A program made the translations under genes and the position numbers. Shown piece after piece: positions 49,175-60,000 of a stretch of 60,000 nt of DNA (positions are counted from its first letter, which is position 1; each line of letters opens with the position of its first letter). Source of the stretch: Symsagittifera roscoffensis (taxonomy: Eukaryota > Xenacoelomorpha > Acoela > Convolutidae); assembly GCF_963678635.1 (NCBI RefSeq), contig NC_087070.1, forward strand, positions 3,942,539 through 4,002,538, given 5' to 3'. Below the pieces are notes generated by a model, which searched no databases, was not told where the DNA came from, and saw nothing but the letters and a program-made list of their open reading frames with translations.

Positions 49175-49545
49175 TTAATGTAGGAGGCACTTAGCACAGT
49201 GGTGAGGCGTGCAATTTGAAATCGTCAGATCGTGTATTCGATCACATGCCATGGCAATGATAGTGTGTGAGGATAAGCTCTCACTTGACCTCCAGCTTCA
49301 GGTCTACCACAACCTGACCAAATTTGGCTGCAATAGTGGTACCACGTAAAAGTTCTAGACGTAAAAAAAAAGGCCTTGAGTCGCAAAAAACAGCTTCGCT
49401 CAACAAAATAACACAGTCTGGAATATGGGGAGATAATACAAATGGGCTATCCTCGACAGGACTGTTAAGGCCTACTGATAGCTCCTCTGCGATTCGCAGG
49501 AACTACAATTATTAATTAATATTATTATTAATATGCTCTAATAAC
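49175..49545 (+). mobile_element. Complete-looking tRNA-headed SINE
   Basis: Head with A-box-like TTAGCACAGTGGTGAGGCGT and B-box-like GTGTATTCGATCAC. A GC-richer body follows (ATAAGCTCTCACTTGACCTC, CTACCACAACCTGACC), then a TTAATATTATTATTAAT tail at 49,515-49,532. About 350 bp in total. The 63-codon ORF inside is chance. Confidence 0.7.
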
Positions 49546-49950
49546 TACAGAAGTGCATTCATACATGTTACATGTTTGTCCACCTGAGTTCAATTCAAGT
49601 TAATTTGCTAAAAGGTAGGCAAAATTCCCGCTAGAATAACAAAAGAGGAGGCCTAAAAAACTATGATTGATTTTCAGTTTTGATGGTGGAATTTATCTTT
49701 TAGTTAGCACAGCGGAATAAAAACCTTACTAACACTCCAGTTTTCCGAAACTGAATTTATTTTAACAAAAAAGGGCCGATTATAATTGGTTTTTAGACGC
49801 GTGTTGAGTGGTATAATTAATTGAATTCTAAGGCTATATATTTTTTACTTTGAAAATGAAAAATTAAAAGTTTTTCAGAAATCAAGTCAGTTTTTTTCTG
49901 TTACTTTGCGTTCATTGACTCTTTAACAACTGTTCGTTGGCTATATTTTA
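49535..49950 (+). repeat. Dispersed family A, variant copy
   Basis: Starts with the CTAATAACTACAG segment and ends TTGCGTTCATTGACTCTTTA then CAACTGTTCGTTGGCTATA. It directly follows a SINE. Confidence 0.65.
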
Positions 49951-52059
49951 TTGGAGCAATTTTGAAATTTTTCCATGTAAATTTGGTTTGCGTTGAAATT
50001 CAAAAGAACCAGAATATAAGGCTCTCAATTCTTGTAACTTTGAACTTAATCATGACTTGATGCAATTCTTTTGACGTTTCTTTTTTGGCTTCATTTTCAG
50101 CAAAAGCTATCAAAGCTTGAAAAAGTCCACGAGGACTTGAAACTGAATTGAATAAAGGCTCAATATCAATTACTGCTTTTGTTTCATAATTTCAGATTTA
50201 GAGAAAGCTTTCAAGAGATTAGGTTTTAAATAATATTTCATCAAGTACAATTCTTTTGATTTTCTGTTTGAACTTTCACTTACGCTAAACTTGTCTTGAA
50301 ACTTGAAATTTTGAACAGAATCATCACTTGATACGACTTCCTTGGCTCACTTCATTTTGTTTGTCGCAGGTTATCATGTTTAAAACGTTTCACTGAATAC
50401 CTCATTTTTGACCATCTTCTTGAAACTGAATTTCACAGATTGCTATCAAGAGTTACAACTTTGAAATGAGTAATCAGGTGGCACCAATTGTTTTGTTCCA
50501 ACTATATGAAAAATGTGGAGGATTTTTGTATTCGGGTGTGTTTTACTTTTTTGTTCTTGTTTTCCACGCAAAATCAGGTACCACGAATAATCGAGTTTTT
50601 GCGCCATTTCGAGAATCAATTTTTCAAAAAAATTCAACAACAAAAAAAATAAAGAAGCAATTCTTACATTTTTTTTTGTTTTTCTGTTCAATGTTGTACA
50701 AAACTGTTTTCCTAAATTTCTGTTTCTTTTTTCAGATCTTTTTATCGCACCACACAAAAACCGACAGGAATTTGAAATTACACTTTTTTCAAGACCTTGG
50801 TCGGAGCATTCTCTGCTATTTGCAAAGTAACAGGCTATCTGTTTTTAGTTTACAATAAGTTCGAAGTAGGCGTTGATTCTTAGTAGATTTTGATATGGTT
50901 TTGCAATATAATGTTAACAAAAACTACCAGGACTTGAAACGTCAATTTTAACCATCCCTTCAGTATCATTTTTGAAGTTCATTGCATTTTGGAAAAGTTC
51001 AATCCCTAACTAGATCGCTTAAACAATTTGAATAGCGTCAAACTAAATTGAAGTCTTTCAGGACCGTATTAATCTAACACGGAATTTATTCAGTATTACT
51101 AGAATTCTGAACTCTGACTATGAAAGCACGACTAAGTCAACACAAATACATTGAGACCTGGAAAGTACCAGTTTCGAATCTTTCCGATTCGAAAAATCCA
51201 ACCAAGAAATGCTTGCAAGGTGAGCAATGCTTCGGAAAAAATCAATACTAGGTTAGGCTATCATAGTTTTTTTTCAAATGAGTGTAAAAATTATTTGTTT
51301 GACAAAAAAAATAAAAATTCTGGAAGTTTCGTCTTTTAAGCGACTTTGAAGTGTTCGTTTTTTTACTAACTTGCCTAAAACTTTTTTGGCAAGTGATTCA
51401 AGTTTGTAAAATTTTCTTGTTTGCTCAACGTTTAGTTGCCTGAAAAAGTTGCTCACAACTTGAGCGGCGGTAAAAAGTTTTGAGCCAGCAAATGTAACTT
51501 GAGTCGTTATGATAAAAATTTTCACAAATTTCAAATACTTCCGACAGTAATTAGATTCATAAAAACTTAATGGGCGACTTCTTGTTTCTGATCCAGATTT
51601 CCACTTTTAAGTGAAGTAATCAATCAACTTTTTTCTGAGATTTTGGCTATGGATCGCTGATGTCAGTCCTTTACAGTTGCCGATTTTAAAACTTGGACAT
51701 AACTGAGTATTATTTTTGCAAAAACAAATGCCAATTCGTTGAAAACGTGAACGAGACAATAAGTGAGTTATGGCAGTTTCAATTCAAACAGTCAATTACC
51801 CGTTCGTATTATAAAGCAGTAATATTACTAATATTCGAGTAGGTGAAGCTAACTTGAGCGAGTTAGTTACATCCGCTTTTTTTAAACGCTTAAGGGTTGA
51901 TCGGGTGGTTCGGGTCGGATAATGGTGATAGTCTCGGAAAAGTGTGTGTTTTTTAAATCAGTCTATTACTACTATTAATAGATTTTTGCTCCTTCGAAGA
52001 GCAGAGAAAGTGTGCTCAATTTGAGAACAAGGAGATTTGAAAAAAGAGTTACTGAGTAA

Positions 52060-52510
52060 ATTCTGGAAGTGGATTTCAGATTTCTTGGTGGAATGAAAAT
52101 TTTACCTAGTAATTCAATTATCTCAAATTGGGTTAATTTTATCAAAAAAAGTACCAATCATAGATTTTTCTCGAAACGCAAAAGGTCATCTATTTTAACA
52201 ATTTTTTTCATCTGTTTCCTTGCGTCGTTCCTTGGCTCTTTTCCAAATGTCTGTTGGCTATGTTTTTCAATCAATTTTTTGCAGCTTTGCGTTAGATTGG
52301 CTTTAAATATATCTTTTTCTGATTGTTATCCTTTTTTGACCTTATTTTTGGTACGATGTTTGCCCAATGTTGTTCAAGTTTTGATGAACGAAGCGAGTTA
52401 TTTCTTAGTTAGTTACGGCGTGAGTTTGCTTACGGATTTTGTTTCAGAAAAAATCTTTATTATCTTTTCTTAAGTTCAAATTGATATTTTATCAGTTTGA
52501 CTTTTGTTTC
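52060..52510 (+). repeat. Dispersed family A, 3' part plus next 5' end
   Basis: GGAAGTGGATTTCAGATTTC to CAAATGTCTGTTGGCTATG, then GATGAACGAAGCGAGTTATT begins a second truncated copy. The 134-codon ORF across it is not considered a gene. Confidence 0.6.
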
Positions 52511-52980
52511 CTATTTCATTCACGTGACGCAAGTGCAAAATTATTACATGAATTTGAATTTCAAAATAAATTTTGTAAAAAAATTTTCTTTGGATCGTTT
52601 TCTCATTATTTTTCTATCACACAAAGGACAATGATTGAAGATTCTTGAGATTCTTGATATAAGTTTTCAGGTGGATATCTTTTTTTCTCATCATGAAATT
52701 GATGAATGTTTTTTTTTCGAATTTCTTGAAACCGTTAGCATTCTCCAATCGGATTTACTTTTGTTTCCTTCGACAGTGCAATTTTCCAGCTTTAATACAA
52801 CATTTAGTTAGTCGCCTTAATTGGCACTATAAATACAATATTTCAAAAGCCAAAAAAGTGATTCGAAACTTAATTAGCACTAAAGATAAAAAAATTTCAA
52901 AAGTCAAAAAAGTGATTCGAAACTTCAGGTAACTTTTTCAAAAGACAATCTGTTGTTTTTTAAATCTGTGCTCATTTTAA

Positions 52981-53141
52981 CTATGTGGTGGTAGAGTATT
53001 GTCCACCAAGTGTTTGAGGACATAAAGTTGAACTGAATTGTTCTAATATCATTTAACGATCAACGTTAAATGATAATAGAATAATTCATTGCAACCTTAT
53101 GTCCTCAAAGACTTGGTGGACAATACTCTGCCACCACATAG
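52981..53141. repeat. 161-bp palindromic element
   Basis: Arms start CTATGTGGTGGTAGAGTATT and end AATACTCTGCCACCACATAG, pairing over most of their length through TTGTCCACCAAG and CTTGGTGGACAA to a central TTTAACG...CGTTAAA. Looks like a fold-back MITE; no clear target duplication. Confidence 0.8.
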
Positions 53142-53499
53142 ACAAAATTGTTTGATCGCTACGAAATAGACACCTGCCAATCGTGTCTATTATTTTCATC
53201 AGCTTTGAGGTGCTAAAGTTAACTCATTCCTCGTAAACTATTGAAAGATCATAGTTGCTTAACATCATATTATTCCCATAACTACTTAATAACTTTACTA
53301 CTAATTCAACCTTATTATTAGTTCAGTTTTCAGAGATAGAGTTTAGAGGTCTAGCCGATCTTATTCTAAAAGTTTTCAACGTTGTTAATAAAATTGGTCA
53401 TTTAAAAAGTGAAATGGGCATTTTCTATAAGTTAGGGCCCGACCTTCAGGTTTACAGCCGCAGTTAGGCATTGGACTTCTGCTAGTGATATAATCAACT

Positions 53500-54787
53500 T
53501 TCGTCTCCTTTCAGTTCACCATGGTCAAAATACTGCGCAGTTTTTTTGTGACGCCTGGCCACATGAATTACTTGTTCTATCATCGCTTGGAGATGCTAAA
53601 ATTTTCGCCTTTTCTACAGTCTTCAAAGCTGTTCACGGAACTCAATTTTGGTTGATCGACTTCAAATTTTTGCTTATTTGCCTCGGTTTTTAATGAACAG
53701 AAACAGTTTTTCAACAAAAGAAACTTTTTGAGTGGTTTAATTAAAGGCCGGGGCATTTTGCTAGTAATTTTTGCTTCTCTAAGTGTATGCAACAAATTGA
53801 TGAAATTATGTACATATTACGTAACGTTTTTTATACTTTGCTTAAAAGATATTTCAGAAATACGGTTTTTTATGACCAACTGTGATTTTCGAGGCTTTGA
53901 AAAGCAAAAATATGGAAATTTATGAACTTTAACTATACAGCAGCAAGGAAATTTCGTTCACAACCGTAAAACAATTTTCCATAATTTACAAAAAAAAATT
54001 TTTGCTCCTCTGGAGCAAGCCGTTTTTGCGGTTGACGGAACAATTTTTCAATGTTTGAGCAAAAATGCTTTTTCTATGATTGCAAACATGGATACGGCAA
54101 ACAATCACGAACACCATTTCTTTGCTGCTGAACTGCATACGTTTCAGTAATGGCCAAATTCGGTTTGTAAATTGTAACAAAAAATAGCCGTAATTGTGCT
54201 AACTCACAGCATATTTAAAAACAAAAAACATTTATTCGAATCACCAAACGCGTGCACTCACCGGCGGGGATCCCCCTTTTTACTATTTTGAGATATCCAT
54301 TTTTGGCTGACTGACCCTCAAATTTTTCTAAAGGCGATATACACTCCTTATATACTCTAATTCTGAGGTGGAGCGCGCGCTCCAAAATTTTCCAAAAAGT
54401 GCCTAAAAACGCCTTTTTGGCCTAATCTTTTTCATAACTCGCGCAGAAAGTTAGGTCTAAAGGGGTCTGTATAGTGATTTGAGAGAGCTCAGAAAAACAA
54501 TCTGGTGCACCTTAAAAAATCCCCCCCCCCCCCCCTCGAGAGAATCCTAGATCCGCCCCTGCATGCACTAGTGGACAAAATTAATTGCAAATTCAGTTTT
54601 TTTCTCATAAACAAGCGCATGTTTGAGGATCATTTTAGACAATTTTTAACCGGTTATTCCATAAAAAACTTTATGGAATAAATTTATGGAATAAATTTTA
54701 GTCATAGAATAAGTAATTCAAATGGCCAGGCGTCACAAAAAAACTGCGCAGTATTTTGGCCAGGGTGAGCTGAAAGGAGCCGAAAGA
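53500..54787. mobile_element. 1.29-kb unit bounded by ~80-bp inverted repeats
   Basis: Left end 53,500-53,580 (CTCCTTTCAGTTCACC, AAAATACTGCGCAGTTTTTT, GTGACGCCTGGCCA) is matched in reverse at 54,706-54,787, with roughly 90% identity by eye. The interior has no convincing gene and carries a family C copy, probably a nested insertion. Possibly a non-autonomous DNA transposon. Confidence 0.65.
54365..54560 (-). repeat. Dispersed family C, copy 2
   Basis: Read in reverse, it has the C-tract/G-tract followed by CTCGAG and GAATCCTAGATCCGCC. GTGCCTAAAAACGCCTTTTT matches the family's internal part. Confidence 0.65.
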
Positions 54788-55794
54788 GAAATGGTCGAGT
54801 TTAGGAAAGATATTTGAAGAAACAACACCAAAAATTATTCGAACTCAAAGTAAGCCCTTAAACAAAATTCAAACTTTGATACTTTCCTAGATGGTAGCTG
54901 AGAGGATTTTTGCTTAAATCCAATTGCTTGTATATTAAGTAATGTTGTCCAAATTGGTTCCCAAATGTATGCGTTTTAAAAAGTTTAAAAAAATAGCTTG
55001 CATGGATTTTGACCACTAGTGTGTATGCAATTGGAAACGCATTAAAAAGACTGACAACCTTGTAAAACTTTCTCACATGAACACTCAAAAACAACAGATT
55101 AAAGAGAAGACTAAAAGTTGGCTCGCGATTTTCTAATTGGCGAAAAGAACATCAAATCAAGTTGTAAAGTGCAATCTGAAAATCACACTATCTAATTACC
55201 ACAAGAGTACAACCAACACAACTTCTCTTTGATTTATTGCTTGATTAGTGCTGGCAGCCATCTTTTATTGCCTTGTTTTGTCAATTACCTGCGCTTTCAA
55301 CTTGCCAAAGCGAGCCCAAATTGCCCCAGTGTTTCAGTAAAGTGCCAAACTTCCCCCAAAACAACCTTGTATAGCGCAGCCATGCGGCATTACCGTGCCC
55401 CATTAACCCTTGACAACACCCCAAATTAGGGTCTGAATGTCAAATTAATTGAAATCAAGTGAATCGAGAACTGTTTCTACACGTCAGTTTTAAAATCTGT
55501 TTTTTATACTTAATTTGAAAAATGAACCTTGCGCTGTAGAGCTGAAAACGAGTGTTGTTTTTCTCTAAAAAAGAATGAAGTCAAGAGAATTTTTCAGGTC
55601 TTAAAACGATCAGGTCGTTATTTTATTGCATTGTTGAGGGAGAACCCAGCGCAAACATATTTCCCATAATATCTGACCATTTCTCTATTATTTCTCGACA
55701 ATTTTTTATGCTCCAAGGCAATATGAATGAGCTCCATTTTATAAGTCATAACGAATGTAAGATACTTAATTAGTTTATAATAGATAATTTCCCC

Positions 55795-56100
55795 AGCGGG
55801 GGGGGGGGGGGGGGGCAAAATATACTAATTTTGAGGGGAGCGCGCGCCAAAAACCGCGAGTTTTTGGTCAAACATTTTAAAAAAGTTCCTGAAAACGCCT
55901 TTTTTGGCCCATTTTTTCAAATTTGCAGCGCAGAAAACTTGGTCAAAATGCGGTCTTTTTAAAGATTTGGGAGAGCTCAGAAAATAAATTTGGTCGACTT
56001 AACAAAAAGACCGACAAAATTTGTGAGAATCCTAGATCCGCCATTGGATAATCCTAGATCCCCCTCGAGAAAATCCTAGATCCGCCATTGGATAATTTAT
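55795..56100 (-). repeat. Dispersed family C, copy 3
   Basis: A ~18-G tract, then GCGCGCGCCAAAAACC, GTTCCTGAAAACGCCTTTTT, GAGAGCTCAGAAAATAAA, and GAATCCTAGATCCGCCATTG repeated in part at 56,050-56,090. Confidence 0.65.
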
Positions 56101-56329
56101 TGAACGCACTATGTCGCTGAAGGTATTTAGAAAGAGCAAGCAAAAGAGTCCAGGAAACAGGTAGTTTTTATGGGTTTCTAAAGCTTTGTTTTATGAAATT
56201 CTGTGTAAAGTTTTATCGTTCCAGTGTAAGCGAAAACCGCCTTCAACGAGAGCCGCATGATCCCATAGTCTTCTTAAGGGCGGTGCAAAAAATGGTTAAG
56301 CTACCTTTGGAACTCAAAGGTACTTAAAG

Positions 56330-56913
56330 TTAGCACTCTGTCAATCAAAACTGAATAAGAAAATCGTTCGCAGCGTTCGCATTTTTAGTCAGTCTTTTAG
56401 TTTGTAAAATGATTTACAAAAAACTACAAAAGATGCAACTCATGGCGTTGCTGGTCCATAGAACTCCTGTTAGTGAATAGGCATAGATCAGCAAAGCTTC
56501 TCGACATACCAGGGTGAAACCTTGCTCTAATATATTGGGTTAAGGCATGAAACGTCAGTATCTTCATGAAAACTGCGAAAAAAATGTCTGGTTTGCTACC
56601 AAAATTTTTCAAATAAGTGCCTTTGAGTTCTAGAGTTTTGGTAGCATACCAGACATTTATTCGCAGTTTTTTCATGAAGATACTGACGTTTCATGCTTAA
56701 ACCCAAATTATATGAGCAAGGTTTCACCCTGGTATGTCGAGCAGCTTTGCTGATCTATGCCTATTCACTAACAGGAGTTCTATGGACCAGCAACGCTATG
56801 AGTTGCATCTTTTGTCGATTTTTGTAAATCATTTTACAAACTAAAAGACTGACTAAAAATGCGAACGCTGCGAAAAACTTGCTTTGATTCAGTTTTGATT
56901 GACAGAGTGCTAA
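56330..56913. mobile_element. 584-bp near-perfect fold-back element
   Basis: Arms of about 270 bp: the outer end TTAGCACTCTGTCAATCAAA pairs with TTTGATTGACAGAGTGCTAA, and pairing continues through GTTTGTAAAATGATTTACAA, CTATGCCTATTCACTAACAG and ACCAGACATTT to a ~30-nt loop at 56,605-56,635. The arms differ by small indels and substitutions. The 83-codon ORF inside is not considered a gene. Confidence 0.85.
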
Positions 56914-57475
56914 TTTATACAAAAACGGTTCGGGTTTTTTAAACCAGAGACTGATATTTGACTGGTAATCGGTGTATGGTTTGATTTATATTTTTTCCCA
57001 GATACAAACAAATTTATCTTTTAAAAACTTTTCCTGTTATTCGTGCTCCTTACGCGGAATTGAGCGGCGGATGTTCCAAGCAAAAATGAGCATTTTAAAG
57101 CCAAATCGAAAAGTTGGATGGATAGTAGATTTTTTCTTGGTTAGTTGGGTGGGGGAGGAAGTCCTGATTTAAATTAAATCCAATTTTTCATTGATAATCA
57201 ACCCTGTATTTGTATCTATTTTTGGGCATGCTTTTTTCAACTGAAAAACAATGCAAGTACGAATTTTCTTTTTTCTTCATCACTAGTCATAACAACCACA
57301 ATGAAATTCCCATTAACTTTTCCGACTTTCGAAGAAATCGAATTATTTAAACTTGTCGTTTTTAGATTCAGTCAATTTTCAACTCTTAATTAAGCGTTTT
57401 TGACTGAAGTTTACTGTTCCATTTGAAAAAAATTACCGTCCGGAGCTAAAATGTAAGAAAAAAATTTACCTGTGA

Positions 57476-58278
57476 CCACCATTTTTTGAAATGTATGGGT
57501 ATCTGAAAGTTGCTAATTTGGCCCATTTGGAATACTTAACGGGCAATGTTGTGTGTTTTTGTAACACGCGTAAGCGTCGAATCAATGCGTTTGAAATTGA
57601 AGTTGATCTTATTATTAAGATAAAAGACGCTAAAACGTACCTTGTACATCCCTGTAGTTTTAATGGTGGATAAATTTTAAAAAAATTGATTTTTTCAAAA
57701 TTATTCCGTCATTTTTTCACCCAGACTATTGTTACTTTTAAACTTCGTAAGTTGCTGTAAAAACTAATTTTCAATTGAGTAAATTTTTAATCGATCCTTT
57801 CGAGAAGGCTATTGTTTTGTTGTTTTGCGTTACTTCTAAAAAAAATAAACTGCGAAATATGTTTGTTTCGAGAAAAATGCTTAGGCCCTTTGCAAGAAAT
57901 TGGAACCCTAAGCTCCTAGTTCTACAATACATTTTTTTCAATCATTATCTTAAAAATATCGGAGTTTGATTTTTTAAATGTTAAACTGAATATATTTTAC
58001 GGAGAACTTAAAATTGATTTTTATTTCAATGTATTCACTTTCGATAAAAACAATAAATTGTTAAAAGAAGTTCATTGTTTTGAGCATCAAAAATGGGGAG
58101 TGTATTATGTCTTTGATTGTTTTTAAATCAGTTACCACAATGATCGGAAAAAGCCGTGGGATAAATACTATAAAAAAAAATCAGTCGTGAATCGAACGAC
58201 ATTAAAGTTTCATTTAAACATATATATAATCCTCCGGTATTTTTTTGTTGAGAAAAAAACTGATTTGAAATTTTAATT
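57476..58278 (+). pseudogene. Decayed AT-rich coding region, unknown family
   Basis: Three consecutive plus-strand frames look protein-like: a 60-codon frame ending 57,673 (VDLIIKIKDAKTYLVHPCSF), one ending 57,969 (PFARNWNPKLLVLQYIFFNH), and one from 57,968 to 58,278 with a single internal TAA near 58,124 (EVHCFEHQKWGVYYVFDCF). The second and third touch with a +1 shift. No recognisable domain. A/T-rich codon use suggests an old inserted gene or viral/mobile relic rather than a host exon. Confidence 0.4.
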
Positions 58279-59524
58279 TTTAGCTAAAAAATTTAGATAT
58301 GAAACGAAGTATCAGGTGTTATAATTAAAAGTTTTTTGTTTAAGTCTTGAAACAGTTAATTTTTTTCCAGTAAAACACTTCGTGTAGCTCATTCTTAGCA
58401 ATAAAAAGTTGTTATGTCAACAAAATGTTTGCAATTTTTTACCTTTTTTCTTTTGTTTTGTTATTATTTTGATAGACATTAAACATTGTTTTTGATAAAT
58501 TGGTCAAGGGCCCCATTTTTTTCCTTTGATGCTATCACGCTGAGAAAAAAGACACTAATTTGAACAAGACTGCTCGTATCAGGGCGAAGCCCTGAATGTT
58601 CCGACTGCCTTTTAAGGTTTATGGAGCAGCAGTAATAACATTAAAAAAATAAAGGAAATAAAATAAAACGAAATTTTGTTTATAAAATTTGAAAGTTTTT
58701 TATGAAAATCATCCCCCCACACGCCATATAAAGTACAAAAAGAGAGATTTCGTTCCTTGTAACAAATCAATTATGGCAAATAAGCTTCGTTCAACCAATT
58801 TGGAACGATTTATAAGACGGATTAAATCTCCGCTTACGCGTTAATAGCGCGAATTATATCGCGCGTAAATTGTCCCAAATTGGTCAAAATGGCCAAAATG
58901 GCAATCTTTAAACCCTCATAACTTTACGAAGAATGATCACAGGAGAAATATCCTTTCAAATTTAAGCTCAAGACAATAATACCTTTTGAATGATATTCAA
59001 AAAACTTTCGTCAAAAATGGCTAGTTAAAAAGTCGAAATTTGTCTGAAGAAAAAAAAACGCACCCCGAGCACAAATATTCCGTTACTTTCGTATCGAAAG
59101 TCGGAACAATAAGTTGTTTTTTAGTTTTTGTATGAGTATGGTCAGAACTTTCTGTGATGCTTGCAAAACGACTGGCTGCTCTTGTTTATTCTATGTCTCT
59201 ACTTTGCACCAACTTTTTCTACATCTTAAAAATTATGGTTCAATTTTTTGGTACCACTTTTATTTACGGAATTTTATTAAGTTCAATGTCTGACTGACTC
59301 GAGGTTAAACCACTGGTGCATGCGTTTTATAGAAAATCTCTTGAATGTTTATAAAAAGTCCATAAAAGGGGCGACAGAATTTTTTGACAGTTTATCGCCA
59401 AATTTTGAGCCTTGTCTGCTTTTCTGGGAAAAGAAGATACAAAAATACTCTTTATTTATCAATCAGGTAAATAGAAACTAGGGAAAAACAATTATGTAAA
59501 TTTGGTCAAACAATAAAACTAGGC

Positions 59525-59902
59525 TTGCGTTCAGACAAATCCACTGCAACATTATTACAATAATAAAGATCTGTCGCGCTGCACGGCTAAGAAATTTCGT
59601 CAATTATGGTCGAAATCATTTGAAATTTTTCGAACTCGGAATTCCGACAACTGTTTACGATCAAACCAATTTGTTCTGAAAGCCGTACAAAGCTGTAAAC
59701 GCCCTTCTAAGAAAAACAATTTTATCCAACTAATCAATAAAATTCACATTTTATTGCCAATTGAAAACAACCACTTATTGGCGAAACCGTTAACAAGAGA
59801 AAAAAAGAACCAATAGCGCACTTTGATTATTTGCGAGGGATTGAAGGAAGATTTTTTGATGATGATGACGATTTAAAGCTATTTGAACTGTTCAACAATT
59901 AA
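59525..59902 (+). pseudogene. Second decayed AT-rich coding region
   Basis: A frame without ATG is open from just after a TAG near 59,520 to a TAG near 59,815 (CTAKKFRQLWSKSFEIFR; HILLPIENNHLLAKPL). A shift of one base leads directly into a protein-like frame ending at TAA 59,902, with an acidic run (RFFDDDDDLKLFELFNN). It could be the end of a neighbouring gene with a sequencing indel, or a pseudogene. Family unknown. Confidence 0.4.
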
Positions 59903-60000
59903 TACATCAATTTTGAAAGGAATTTATTTCAATACAAATAGTGGATTTAGGTAACTAATCAATTAGCATTTGGAAATTAATCAGAGAAAAGAGGATTAAT

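Larger units (their letters stand above)
48441..60000. other. Downstream intergenic region
   Basis: No intact gene recognised. It holds the SINE, family A and C copies, three inverted-repeat elements and two decayed coding regions. 50,000-51,960 (including a 130-codon T-rich ORF at 50,466-50,858), 55,080-55,790 and 58,280-59,520 show nothing I can identify. Confidence 0.6.

Noticed and set aside
50466-50858. 130-codon ORF and its 103-codon antisense partner
   Set aside because: The translation is Phe-rich and low in complexity, as expected from T-rich sequence, with no domain, no splice logic and no neighbours to support it.
52069-52473. 134-codon ORF
   Set aside because: It runs across the family A repeat; other copies of the repeat are not open in this frame.

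Overview
The window is metazoan nuclear DNA. One multi-exon gene with GT-AG introns spans its middle on the plus strand. Its exons are GC-richer than the AT-rich, repeat-filled introns, and its protein is a clear UNC-13/Munc13 synaptic vesicle priming factor. The species cannot be fixed from sequence alone. The divergent protein, the medium-sized introns packed with tRNA-derived SINEs and fold-back elements, and the absence of vertebrate repeats suggest an invertebrate.

Layout. From 1 to about 10.5 kb I find no recognisable exon, only an intronic or intergenic repeat landscape: a dispersed roughly 450-bp family, a diverged ~150-bp tandem array at 6.93-7.93 kb, and a tRNA-headed SINE at 2.9-3.3 kb. 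Two coding-like blocks follow at 10.59-11.20 kb and 11.49-12.04 kb. The second fits an unc-13 exon carrying a calmodulin-binding-like segment (RARSRWL...) and splices in phase to a short exon at 19.218 kb. From there 20 exons (19,218-47,876) can be joined without a frame break. They encode, in order, the C1 domain, the C2B domain with its calcium-binding aspartates, the MUN domain, the non-calcium-binding C2C domain and a short tail. They make 1230 codons plus a stop. All junctions are phase-consistent and one needs a GC-AG intron. A 3' UTR with a candidate AATAAA lies at 47.88-48.43 kb. From 48.4 to 60 kb the DNA is intergenic: a complete-looking SINE, several palindromic fold-back elements, a 1.3-kb unit with ~80-bp inverted ends, and AT-rich decayed reading frames at 57.5-58.3 and 59.5-59.9 kb.

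Most striking non-genic items: (1) a candidate HDV-like self-cleaving ribozyme at 20,574-20,631, in the intron after the C1 exon, apparently heading a ~125-bp retroposon with an A-rich tail; (2) a 374-bp element at 12,647-13,020 with a 9-bp target duplication and terminal arrays of a short inverted motif; (3) a dispersed repeat family of about 18 copies, all read in the same orientation as unc-13; (4) several large perfect or near-perfect inverted repeats. Family assignments rest on recognising protein and RNA patterns by eye; no database search was run.
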